Below are positions 21,103 to 31,695 of a stretch of DNA of 64,000 bases, piece by piece. Origin of the DNA: Haemonchus contortus (lineage: Eukaryota; Nematoda; Chromadorea; Rhabditida; Trichostrongylidae); contig LS997565.1 in NCBI GenBank assembly GCA_000469685.2, positions 9,740,505-9,804,504 on the forward strand, read 5' to 3'. Every line of letters starts with the position of its first letter. The stretch's first letter is position 1. The translations under genes and the position numbers were made by a program. The notes beneath the pieces were generated by a model. It did not search any database and had not been told where the DNA came from. It saw only the letters and a list, made by a program, of their open reading frames with translations.

Positions 21103-22376
21103 TTATCCGTAGTAGCCATAGGGTCCATATCCATATCGTCTATATCCATACGGTCCGTATCCAGAGTAGGGACCATACCCATAGTATGGTCCATATCCGT
21201 ACCGTCTATATCCGTAAGGTCCGTATCCAGAGTAAGGACCATATCCATAAGGATTTGCTCTTCTTCCAACGCAAAATACACCCTTTTGCGGGTCCGCATG
21301 CTCGAGCTTATCAGTAGCCTCCTTATCCTGAAAAGTATTGTCACAGTAAGCAGACAGCAGTAATCTAGAAAAAGGTGACCCGGATGTTTTTAAAGCAGAC
21401 TTTTTTGCTTGGTACCAAAATTTTTGAACGATCTATGGCAAGCTACTCGTTTTCTTAATATTTCTGGAGCGAGTGAGGTGAATAGACTCTAATTTTAACC
21501 CATTGGCGACCGCGCTTTTTACATTGTCCTCACATTAACTTTTAATTTCTCTTAGAACTGTAGTTGGATGTGAATGATTCCTGGACCACGATGCCTCAAG
21601 ATTCTCTAGAAGGTTGTGAGCTCAGCTGATACTCGAAAACATGAAAAAATTATAAGAACACTTGATAAATATTATAAATACTACAGGAGTACAATATGGT
21701 GTGGCCCGCCAGTGGGCCACGCGCTCGTCAATAACTTAATAAACACGCCTCTCCCCCTCCCGTCTGCTGAAAATGGCACTCGGGGGTTCCTGCATAAAGT
21801 TTAGGAGCCTGCGGCCTGTGGCTAAGGAACCGGCTTGAAAACATTCGAAGCTCCTTAGTAGCCAGCTTTGGTTGGAATGACGCTATTATGGCGACAGGCC
21901 CCTCCAAAAACTTTTCGTTCTGCAAAAAAAAAGTAGGAAAGCTAATTTGGGCAGTTTGATAGCCCTGAAAATTGCCATCGTTCTGCGAGGTAGTGGCCAG
22001 TGCTCCTGCTCTCTGAGGAGAGGTGTCTGACGTGAATGAACACCACGGGAATCTATGAAGTAATCGTCCCATTGGAATGGGACCTATGAGCTGCTAAGAC
22101 GCTCCCCAAAGGGTTCGTGGTTATATGACGAAATTTTTCGCTCTCATCTTCCGGTATAGCTTTCAAAAGGTTCCCTGGCGACTAGGTCAGTGGTGGTCCT
22201 CGTTCCTTCACTATTCGTGACTCTGTATGTTATTGATAATTACTGAATATCTCCATTACTGTTTCGCTGAATAATCATGAAAAATTGTGAAAAAAATCTA
22301 TACAGGTGTAACAAACCATCACTGGAGCGGCTGCCACCATAGCACAGAGAGCTAGCAGAAACCAGAGGAGCTGCAT
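21103..22376 (-). CDS. Secreted GYGPYG-repeat peptide, class 1, copy F
   Basis: Exon 1 (22376-22317) encodes the signal peptide MQLLWFLLALCAMVAAAPVM; exon 2 (21327-21103) encodes 74 aa starting DKEATDKLEHADPQKG, with tract units GYGPYSGYGPYG and RRYGYGPYYG. Total 94 aa. The phase-0 intron (22316-21328) is 989 bp, far longer than in A, C, D and G and ~310 bp longer than in I; it contains an apparent insert near 21.5-21.8 kb. F and I form a subtype with EHADPQKG and PVM at the exon junction. The hairpin (21043-21072) has a perfect ATTGCAACA/TGTTGCAAT stem. The ATG directly follows a TTCAG acceptor. Confidence 0.85.
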
Positions 22377-22782
22377 CTGAATGAAGCAAACGGTCTCGCA
22401 GAGTTTTGCCCTTGTAAATGAGACTGTATCAAACGTAAAAGAGAGCGACAAATTTTATTGGATACTGTAGTTCCACTTTAGACCTATTTCTCCTTTCAAG
22501 AAGAGACCCATCAATTCATGTTATGCTCACCTTCATGACCGCAAAACAGTTAATCACATTGATGTAGGATTATTTGAACTGTTGTAGGCTCAAATCCCTT
22601 ATTTTTGCTATTTCTTCCGAGGGATTTTTACTACTTCTTATTGATATGAGGTAATTTCATAGGCAGGTACTTTTATGACATTTTTGAAGTATTAAATATT
22701 CTGATGAAATGAAAGGAGTGAAATAAAATTCGAAATGAATAACCAGAGAAAGCTGAAGTGATGATTGCTGTCACCTGGAGCC

Positions 22783-22826
22783 TTTTATACGACCAAAATC
22801 ATCTGTTGGAGTAAATCGGCACGTCA
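22783..22826 (-). promoter_or_regulatory. Promoter module of copy F: TGACGTG plus TATAAAA
   Basis: TGACGTG (22826-22820) precedes TATAAAA (22789-22783) by 30 bp on the minus strand. CCTTTGTTC is upstream. The GATA site seen in A, C and D is absent (GGCTCCAG). The TATA box is ~407 bp from the ATG. Confidence 0.6.
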
Positions 22827-23607
22827 CTTTCATAAAAAAATTCCGGAACAAAGGACTCTGCAGAGAGGTCGCCAAAGCTTTGTGAAATCGTGGGCCCTGC
22901 TGAAATTGTTGACTTAAATTTATTTAATCAGCATTCTAAATTTCGCTAATATCAATAACTATTTTAAAAAAAAACAAACAACTGATGTGTGGTGTCGCCA
23001 CTAGCGCTGCATTCTGACCGTTACCTGGAAAGGATGGAGGAGGAAGTTCTCTTTGTGAGACTTCTACTCAACTGACTTTCCCTTGTGACGAGAGGTTACG
23101 TTTTCGACCAATCCGTCTAAGTGATCCCAGTTGGTTCTGTCTAATACCAAATTAACGTGATGAAACATTAAACAGGGCAAGTTCTTGAACGGAATTTGAT
23201 GTGATGCTCACTAGAAGCTCTGTCGTCGGATAGATAGATTCTCCCTGTCCTCCTGTACATTAATGCAGAACCGTAGGAAACTTGAGCTGTCAATAGTCGA
23301 GGCTATATAGTTGCTTAAGCAATGGCTTCCCGAAAAAGGGCTAGGGTGATGGGAACAGCTCGAGAAAAAAGGAATTGTACACTCTCAGCTTCAAATCGGT
23401 GACTTTCTCTCTCTGCATTATAGAAAGTTCGTTTCCATTTAAGTCGATGGAGTTCTTGAAACTCTTTGTCTCTCATTTTTGTATTTAAACAATGCTTCGA
23501 GGCCTTATTCTGATCATATGCCACAGTTGTGCTACAATGGTTTCTGACTGAATTTTCAAATCTCCACTCAATCAACGGAGTTTTAGAATAATCCTGTATG
23601 AATCACT

Positions 23608-24075
23608 TTGAAATCTCTGCATAAAGATTTTCCCACGTATAAAGCTCAATCCGTGAGAATAGGACGAGCCGTGCTAAGTTTTTTCGATAAAGTTCAAGCC
23701 AGATATTCAGCGATTTTTGGGAAGCTACAGAATAAGCTGATAGCCGCTCGAACTTCTTCTAAACTGAGCTCACACTTAGTATATTACCCACCAGTATCAC
23801 CTCTCGCTCCGTTGGTTATTAATTTTCTCGAGCGGCCGCCAATGAAGTCTCCATTCATCCCAGTCGCGAGCCAGTGTAGCCCAGCTGAGCGTGTTCGTTT
23901 GAGGTATCCAGAGCATATCATTTCTTTGGTTCACAGCATTGTAAAGAAGCCTGTTCATGGGGCTGACGCTTGTCCAGATAGTCGTTATTTCATTATTTTT
24001 ACACAGCTACATTATTACAAACATTTATTAATTACATCTCAGAATTTCAACTGGATCTACATAAAACAATCTTGA
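23608..24075 (+). CDS. Hypothetical plus-strand ORF, U2 copy
   Basis: 155 codons, with a partly conserved counterpart in U3 (33877-34188). Shared parts include YPPVSPLAPLVI-like and LVHSIVKKPVHGADACPD-like segments. No signal peptide or known motif was seen, and no promoter or splice context was identified. Many differences between the copies change amino acids, so this may be chance openness rather than a gene. It overlaps the 3' flank of a minus-strand gene. Confidence 0.3.
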   Translation: MKSLHKDFPTYKAQSVRIGRAVLSFFDKVQARYSAIFGKLQNKLIAARTSSKLSSHLVYYPPVSPLAPLVINFLERPPMKSPFIPVASQCSPAERVRLRYPEHIISLVHSIVKKPVHGADACPDSRYFIIFTQLHYYKHLLITSQNFNWIYIKQS

Positions 24076-24321
24076 TACAGTACAGTACATGGTTGCGTAC
24101 TGTCGTGTTTCTTCGTCATTCTTTTGTCCAACATTTTTGACAAACGCATTTACCATTTTGAAGACATCGACCCTTGCACGACTAAACAAATACTTCTGAT
24201 TGAAATAAGAAAAATTGGGTTCAAAAGATTCGGAGCAAAATTCCAGGATTCTCTTACCGAGAGCGATACAATGAGAATCAGTCAGATTTTCTTCGTCGAC
24301 CCTATTCTTATGCCCATCCAA
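24028..24321 (-). other. Minus-strand ORF with overlapping poly(A) signal, unknown
   Basis: 97 codons ending RLFYVDPVEILRCN and a stop that overlaps AATAAA (24029-24024). The U3 copy (~34220-34390) has an indel that ends the frame early. It may be the 3' UTR of the secreted Cys protein gene immediately upstream rather than a separate protein. Confidence 0.25.
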
Positions 24322-24467
24322 CCCTTTCGATTATATGCAGTCCTGCTGGTACTGCGCGACCGGTAATGATATGGATGACTACTTTATGAAGCAGCCTCGA
24401 CAGTTCCAATCGCTCACTCGACTAGTGGAGACACAGCTCTACCGTACTGGGCAGGAATAAGCTCTTA

Positions 24468-25069
24468 TTACAGCATGCTGATTCTCCCGCAACTACTGGT
24501 TACTTGGAAACGACCTCTGGTATCCAGCAACTGCAACAGCATGAGCTGCTTCCTTCTAGCAAGCTCCATCTGAACCGCCGAGCAAGAATACCCTTGCTGC
24601 TGAGTAGCATGATCGTACGATTCACTACCCGTAGCTGGTCGAAAATCAGATCTTCCATCATAAGTTCTTACTATGTACTTCTAATTTCTACTCTACTGGG
24701 AAACTTATTCGAGTAAGTATCAAGGGTATCGAGGAGACTATGTTCTTCCTAGCAATGAAAGCTCCTTGTAGGTTCAATCAGGAGATAGAGAAGTGCGAGC
24801 AGGAAATATGTAGTGCTCAAATAGATTCAATTTTCAATCAGTTTCTCCATCAATGTGAAGCAGTGGAAGGTTTCCCCGTAGTTATAAAGTTTGCGTAAAG
24901 CCAAATGCAAGGAAAAATTGGAATGAACAGTAGCACTTACTGTAAAAACTCTGCAGAGAACATTGCATACAGTACTTCCAAGGTAAGGACATACTATGTG
25001 TCGATCGGTGTGTGCAATATTGGCATAACAAAGTAATATAACACTGATGAAAATTGTCTTTCTGAGCAT
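24468..25069 (-). CDS. Small secreted cysteine-containing protein, U2 copy
   Basis: Exon 1 (25069-24941, 43 codons) starts MLRKTIFISVILLCYANIA, a clear signal peptide, then DRHIVCPYLGSTVCNVLCRV, and ends at a GTAAGT donor in phase 0. Exon 2 (24680-24468) follows an AATTAG acceptor and encodes 70 aa including YDGRSDFRPATGSES, QQQGYSCSAVQ and VTSSCGRISML, then TAATAA. Total 113 aa, about 92 after cleavage, with five Cys in the mature part. The ATG lies one base after TTTTTCAG. The U3 copy has the same exon 1 but a broken exon 2. I do not recognise the family; a defensin-like or effector role is only a guess from size, secretion and neighbours. The exon join is my inference from matching phases. 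Confidence 0.5.
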
Positions 25070-26349
25070 TCTGAAAAAGAGAATAAAAAAGGATGAGTGG
25101 CACAAGAAACTCTGGGAAATTCAATGAGATCGTACCTCGCAGCTCTCGACCGAACTGAAACTCACCGGCTGTGAGGATGAGAGTGTACTTATGAACGTGG
25201 GGTTGGTGAGCTTTGTAAATAAGAATTGAGATACGATAAACAACCTGTAAGTATAAGAAAATTTTTCAAATTTCGTGTAACACTCTCCTCAGCTCCGAAG
25301 CCACTGAAGTGTACTATGAACTGCACCAGCTGAACCAGCTGTTTACTTCTACTAGAGGGCCCAGCCTAGAGGGTCTGCTGGAACGTTTATACGCCGTGTA
25401 TGTGACCTGCTCGCTGGTTTCTCTCCTATCTACATGGCTAATGAATGTACGTATGTATATAGTCACTAAATAAAATATTTGAGTTCATACAGGAAGTTTA
25501 CCTCAATCTCACTATCGGGATTGAGACTGAGATTATGAGCAATGTAAACAGCAGGTACTCAGAAATGCTCGCGACAATAGTTACTTCCTCTGCCTATACA
25601 TTGTATTTGCGGAAATTACATCGATAGCTTCATGAATATAGGAACTGTATATTGTATTCTACAATTCGCTCACAAAAAAGGAACGTTAGAAAGAAAATCT
25701 GAAATCCCGCAGTAATAAAGCTTGTCCAGTAATTCTAGAGCTAATTTTATTCATCATAGAAGCAAGATTCTCTTTCGATCCCAGTAGAAATTTAGAAAAA
25801 TAAGCTTTCAGTAATCCTTACAAACAAGCCGACGTTAATTTGACACGTGCCAGAGGTGTGTCATTCAGGTTGCTGATCAAATAAATCCCAGTTCCTACTT
25901 CTGGTGAGCGACTTTTCACTATAATCTCCAGTAAAATATTCTTAAACGAACCACAAAGATATAGAATCTTCCGACGTTAACCGATTCAAGTGGATGATTG
26001 TTTATTGTAGAGCTCCAGGAGATAAATGTCGAGTGCCTGAGCATCATTGAGTTCCTCTACGATAGTTTCGATGGTCTACCATTGGACGATAGTTGACAAG
26101 ATCGTCAGCTCCTCTTCACTTGCACTACAGCACAGTTTCACTAGTTTTACCCGAAAGTGAACAACGTGGAATCGTGTAGGTGTCGAAAAACATCCGAATA
26201 AAGGTTCGGGGAATCGTGATAATTGTACTTGATGCGATGATCTGGAGTCAAAACAGTATCGAAGGAATTTTTTATTTCTGCGAAAAAATCATTGCAACAA
26301 TTGAAATACTGTTGTAATGCTTTCAAGGCTACTACATGAAACCGAAGCC

Positions 26350-26805
26350 TTATCCGTAGTAGCTATAGGGTCCATATCCATATCGTCTATATCCATATGG
26401 TCCATAATAGTAGGGATTATAGTAGCCGTAGGGTCCATATCCGTATCGTCTATATCCATAAGGCCCGTATCCAGAATATGGACCATATCGATAGGGATTC
26501 AGTCCTCTGCCAATGCAAAACACACCTTTCTGGGGATCCGTATGCACGAGCTTGTCTGTAGCCTCTTTATCCTGGATAAGAAAGAGGTTATTTTTACATT
26601 GTGTAATTTTGAGCTTCTTATGGTTGTTAATTTTTTTAGTCATGTCTTTAGGTGTGGCCTGCGAGGGGGCTTGATGACCCAGTAATTTGTTCAGCTCTCA
26701 TTCCAAACTGTTCAAAAAAAAAAAACTCTACACAAAATAACAAACCATCTCTGGAGCTGCTGCCACCAATGCACAGATGACCAAAAGGAAACAGAGGATA
26801 TACAT
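26350..26805 (-). CDS. Secreted GYGPYG-repeat peptide, class 1, copy G
   Basis: Exon 1 (26805-26746) encodes MYILCFLLVICALVAAAPEM; exon 2 (26571-26350) encodes 73 aa with the DKEATDKLVHTDPQKG head. Total 93 aa, three shorter than A, C and D because one repeat reads NPYYYGPYG in place of the longer GYGPYG module, and the end reads GYGPYSYYG. The phase-0 intron (26745-26572) starts GTTTGT and ends TCCAG. A hairpin (26290-26319) and AATAAA follow. The head with its single Cys is unchanged while the tract varies, as in repeat-expansion evolution. Confidence 0.85.
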
Positions 26806-27281
26806 CTGAAACGAGCGAATGCCTTGGAAAGACTTCACGTCGTCAGGTCAGGTGGTATATGAATAAGCTTGTTGAAATGAGCACTCTTAAAAGTCGTTAC
26901 CAATCTAGGAGGCCGAGTGAATCCACATTAAGTGTTACTTGAATACTTTTACCTATTCGGCCATGCTTCACGAAAGTAGATGTGGCTCAGGTGAGAGTTC
27001 CTTTTACTGTTTCCATTGTTTTTGACTGTTTACTAATACTCTCTACCACTCCAAAAACCTATTTGTTAACTAATGTAAAGGCTTTCTCAATGACAACGAG
27101 TTGAGCATATCCCCATAACCGAGAGAAAGGAAATTTGAAAATGATAGAAATCGAAGTGCTAGCCCCACTTATCAGCGGCTTAGTGAAAATCGAATATATC
27201 TCAGAATTCAATGGAAAATGTCAGTTGATATATGAAATGAATATTCAGAGAAAGCTGATGATCATTGAAGTCCCGGGTAGC

Positions 27282-27318
27282 TTTTATACTGCCAACAGTG
27301 GTTTGATCGAGCACGTCA
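27282..27318 (-). promoter_or_regulatory. Promoter module of copy G: TGACGTG plus TATAAAA
   Basis: TGACGTG (27318-27312) precedes TATAAAA (27288-27282) by 23 bp on the minus strand; CCTTTGTTC-like sequence is upstream. GCTACC replaces the GATA site of A, C and D. Confidence 0.6.
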
Positions 27319-27807
27319 TTACCATGAAAATTTTAGAACAAAGGGGTCAAAAAAAACGGTGCTAGAGTTCTTTGCTCGCTATAGCCACGGCCCAGTTTGT
27401 TGGACCAACAACTTGAATTGCTACTATTAGAAATTATTCGGAATGGATATGATTCGTGTGTCCAGGCCATGAGATGTCTAGCACTCAAACTGATGGGGGA
27501 ATGAATCTCCTGTTCCGAGTATAACTTAAACTTGATATACTTTTCACTCCTGCTTCAGTGATCTATGTATTTGACTTATTTTATGACACCCGATGCTAGC
27601 CTATTTGAAAGTCGGGTTTTTCATCCCTGAAGTTATGTTCGGTCTTAGATAGTCCTAAAGGAATATAAGGACTAGGATAAACACTCGATCCTTTTTGGAG
27701 AACAGGATAAGATTCAAGAAACTTGAAAATCGGACGTTGACATCTTCAGTCCAGCTATTTTTCTCTCATTGTTACTCAGTTGGGAAGAAATGTCATGCGG
27801 ATTTTGA

Positions 27808-27842
27808 CAAAAATCCATTGAAAGTCTTTCAATGGATTTTTG
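27808..27842. repeat. Perfect 17-bp palindrome with 1-nt centre
   Basis: CAAAAATCCATTGAAAG, one T, then its exact reverse complement. The U2 counterpart (17204-17238) is imperfect and U1 lacks it. The near-zero loop argues against a microRNA precursor; a cruciform or a transposon footprint is more likely. Confidence 0.85.
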
Positions 27843-28303
27843 TACTTTTGGGGAAACATTTTGAGAGAATGTGCAGAATCGCAAACCCTGTCCCGATCAT
27901 ATGTCACAGGCTGGCTCGTCACAAGAGTTGCTGCATAAATAAAGCCAGGTTTTTATTGTTCATCCAACTGAGCGATTTTCAAAACAGTTTGTTATGAAAG
28001 ATTTGATGATCTTTGCTTGGAGTTTTTGTTTCTGAATGAAGCATAACAATGCAGATCCAGACGATCCACGGTGGTATATAATCCTTCTATTGGTCCCCAG
28101 CCCGGCTGTCCAGATGGTTAATGTGGAGCTTCACATAAGGTGTTATCTAGCGCCTAATCCCTTCCCAAACGAGCCCAAATTGCCTCAGTTAATTAATTGC
28201 ATTAAGGATTCCCATAAGACTGTACTTCGAGACTGCACTCTAGACTCCGTCTCATGAAACAAGCCTGAAAACATTTTCTAACCAGCTAAGCCACTCAAAA
28301 ATC

Positions 28304-28510
28304 TTATAGCATCGCTACTCTTACTTCTTTTATGCTAAGCCTCCGATATAATGCCGATATCAGCCTACTGGTTCGTCGTGATGCACTTGTCACCGCTGTA
28401 AATCCCGAGCGTCGAATTCCATTGATCCCCTTATTAGATGATTCTGTTGCCTTTTTTATAGGTATCCGTACCAGCGCAGAAGCTGTTCTCACTTCTTCAG
28501 AGAGCAACAT
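28304..28510 (-). other. Minus-strand ORF partly conserved in three units, U3 copy
   Basis: 68 codons with PIKKATESS and SRLISALYRRLSIKEV shared with 17654-17845. The middle differs in length and sequence. No start or splice context is convincing. Confidence 0.25.
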
Positions 28511-28959
28511 CGGACCGTGGCTTCTCGGATGATCGCCCTAACGTCCTTGATACATCCGTGTACATCCACTGGACCATCTGTTTGTCCTCAATTCAGTGAA
28601 GTGACGTTGCCTTCTATGCAACTTTCTTCCTTACAAAAGGAGTAATACCGTTTTTTAAGGCATATCATTTCCGTTCATACTTCGGGGTACTGCTTACTCC
28701 ATAGAGCTAGGCTTCGTTTTAGGGCAGGGTTTTCGGCTATGCCGCTCTTCCGAGGCTATGATTCCTCTTAGAACGGTACTTATCAATGTGTTGCTTTTCT
28801 TTGCCCTTATATTTTTAAATCCTCTCGACATTCGCCCTTGTATGAGTGCTCGAGAACAAAGCAGCATTCAATAAAAACTTTATTTCTGCAGGCGAAAACA
28901 AAAAATTGCAACAACTGAAAAACTGTTGTAATGGCTTCGAAGCTACTAAAGCCTTTTCT

Positions 28960-29223
28960 TTAGTAGCCATAGGGTCCATATCCATTTCTATATCCATATG
29001 GTCCATATCCATATGGACCATATCCGCGACCGTAGGGTCCATATCCTCTACCATAGGGACCATACCCGCGACCGTAGGGTCCATATCCGCCACCGTAGGG
29101 ACCATATCCACCACCGTAGGGTCCATATCCGCCGTTGTAGCCGTAGGGGCCATATCCTCCTCCCGTGCAAAATACGCCCTTCTTCGGATCCATTGGTGGT
29201 AGCTCATCAGTAGCCTCTTTATC
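28960..29223 (-). CDS. Secreted GYGPYG-repeat peptide exon, class 2, copy H (5' exon uncertain)
   Basis: Terminal exon after a TTTAG acceptor, phase 0, encoding 87 aa: DKEATDELPPMDPKKGVFC, then GGGYGPYGYNG and repeats of GYGPYGGG and GYGPYGRG, ending GYGPYGY. It has fewer repeats than B (101 aa), so the tract has expanded or shrunk between units. The frame is intact, unlike E. The hairpin (28904-28933) and an AATAAA are kept. A 13-codon candidate first exon (30168-30130, MLFPCSVALNIGT) is in phase but weak as a signal peptide. The strong signal exon of copy I (32628-32569) is also in phase and upstream. Confidence 0.7.
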   Translation of the reverse strand, partial: DKEATDELPPMDPKKGVFCTGGGYGPYGYNGGYGPYGGGYGPYGGGYGPYGRGYGPYGRGYGPYGRGYGPYGYGPYGYRNGYGPYGY

Positions 29224-30129
29224 CTAAACATGAATGAAAATGTCAATGCAATGTTGGTTATAGGTCATTAAGAAAAAGGTGATTGAGTAAGGCTCGGAAA
29301 CTTGTTCAAGAAATTCGCGATCATTTCAGAGATACCCTTCGAATAGAGTACTTTCCCACTGAAAGATCACAGCCGATTAATGAAAATGCTGCGTGAAGCG
29401 GACGTATGGCGTGGCTTGGGAACGGTTGCATACGCACTCTCCACGTCAGAGCCTGGGAGGTACTCATGGGTGTTCATATGACGGCCCACACAGTAGCACC
29501 ACACAATGTCATCCCACAGGGGAAAACGGTCAAGTAACTCTTATCCTGGAATCGCTTCGCAGTTCTGAAATCAGCGTTCGAAAAGGCTCCCGTCCTTTTA
29601 CCCATTTTGGGAGGCCAATGAGGCATTGTGCCCTTTCCTTGCGAATTCGAAAGATACCGATTGAACCAATAAACAATCCCAGACCACAGTCAGAGGTCTG
29701 CAAAGGTTTAGTGTCAGGCCTGATTTCAGATGAGCGTTTCTCCCGTTGCGCTGCGCTAAATATCAGTTCGCGACATGCCCTGGTGGGCTGCCACCTTTCA
29801 CTTCAGTAGAGAAATTTGTTCTGTTCCCAGCTCAAGCCAGTGTACCCTAGAACTCCGCTTTCCAGGTTGTGGCAGAATTGTGCAATTCACGTAATCACCG
29901 CATGGTACACGGAGATAGGTGCACGCTTAGAAGATGTTTGGACCGTGGTCGTTTCCATGCTTTCACCTATCGCCTTACATGGTCCGGTGATCATGTAAAT
30001 AGCCCGCTGCTACTCATGACCTGGGTGAATAAACAGTGAGAAACATAAGACTGAAAACGGAAGCAAAACTAGTTTTTTGTTATGGAATGATCTCCGTCGC
30101 TGGAAGGCTTTCGCCTCGAAGGGTCGTAC

Positions 30130-30168
30130 CGTGCCGATATTCAAAGCCACAGAGCAGGGGAAGAGCAT
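30130..30168 (-). other. Candidate 5' coding exon for class-2 copy H
   Basis: As at 19389-19427: an ATG right after a T-rich GCCCAG acceptor, 13 codons (MLFPCSVALNIGT), and a GTACGA donor in phase 0. Confidence 0.25.
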
Positions 30169-31695
30169 ACTGGGCAAAAAAAAAGTAGTAGAACAAAATC
30201 TGAAACCAAGAAGAGCACCCGAAGCCGTTCATGGTGAGGGGAATACCCGCAATAAAAGAACTCACTCGGATTAAGCCTCCTGACAAACAACCAATCCTAC
30301 ACCTCCTGAGGCCGAATCGAAAGCAGCCATGCCATCATATCGAAGAAAAAATGTATACCACCCAGTTCTGGTGGATTAAATCAGGACATTTACATTGAAT
30401 CTTTTGCTTGACTATTTGGCGTACCTGACAGAATGCATGGTGTCTCCGTGGGAAACCAGAAGAAGTGTGTCGCTATATAAGAAGGAGAACACAAATGATA
30501 TTGGCAAATATCGCCCAAGCCACCTTCGGCGCAAGATGTTTCTACACGACTTATCCTCAACAGGATCGGCAGGACACGGGATAGAGGCCGATCATGCAAA
30601 TGAGCATGAGACTGTACGGGATTCAGTGCGGGGATATTTTGGTTGTCGAAGCATCCATATGTTTCAACAGGAGGGAACAAGAATGTGGGAAACAATGCCT
30701 TCTTGTGGCAGCTCATTTAGTCTTGCACCTCTGCAGACATGATTCATCGTACCGAACTGCTCCCAGAAGTCTGCTTACTTGCATGACGGTCCTCTAGCGG
30801 GTTCTCCCATTCATCTGACAGTACCATGCCGTCTTGCCCGAAATTCTTTCAGGTTCTGAGCCATAGGAGCGCCTTGTTCTTGCATTAGAATTCTGCATTC
30901 TTGTGACTTTGGATGAAAGATTTTCGGGCACGATGCTATCTATCGTACCTACCAATGTTCTATCGGACCACGGGTGAGCATTCCGTAAAGGACTGTCATG
31001 GAAGTAAGCTGACGTCAGGTAGGGGTTCGGTACCATCAATCGAGTCTGCAGAGTTTCAAGTCCGAAAGAAGTCTCGTTAGTGTGCATTGTTGCCAAATTT
31101 TTGTATCCCATCGTTGAATCCTATGAATGGCACGGCGGCCCAAGTGGTTCAACTTCGTATGCGAGCTCTGGCTCATTCCACAACCATAGCCCGGCCATTC
31201 CACGAGCAAGTCATCGTTTACGATACCATTTTGCCCGAAACTCTGCTGATCGTGGGCCATAAAGGCATCTTGAATTCCCTCTTCATTTCAGTGAGTCTTG
31301 TGACTGTGATCGATGGTGAAGAAGCCTTTGGAAGTCTGTTCACATGGCTACCTTTCTTCCCGTGCAGTGTTAGAGCTGTTAAAGCTGTTCGTACGAAAGT
31401 CTGTAGACTACAGACAACAAGCAGACCGATAGGAAGTCGTCAAGACGTCTATACTTTGGATAGCAACTCTTTCTTACTAGTTTTGCACAAAGTAGGCACC
31501 TTGCACCTCGACAGCTGTCACGTAACCATCCGATCTACATTCTTGACGACAACTCAGAAATTCTGGTCGTTGAGCTCAGTTCGGAGGTCTCAAATCATGA
31601 GGGTTTCGAGGATTATTTTATTTCTGCGTGAAAATCACTGCAACAATTGAAATACTGTTGCAATCGCTTCAAGGCTGCTACGTAAAGCCGAAGCC

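Larger units (their letters stand above)
13714..25490. repeat. Segmental duplication unit U2 (genes D, E, F and a secreted Cys protein)
   Basis: The most complete unit: class-1 D, class-2 E, class-1 F, then a secreted cysteine-containing protein gene, all on the minus strand. The offset to U3 is about 10.6 kb for the peptide genes and 10.2 kb further right, so small indels separate the units. Similarity extends through introns and intergenic DNA, which points to duplication of whole segments rather than retroposition. Confidence 0.85.

Noticed and set aside
27808..27842. microRNA precursor
   Set aside because: The loop is one nucleotide and the stem 17 bp, too short for a nematode pre-miRNA.
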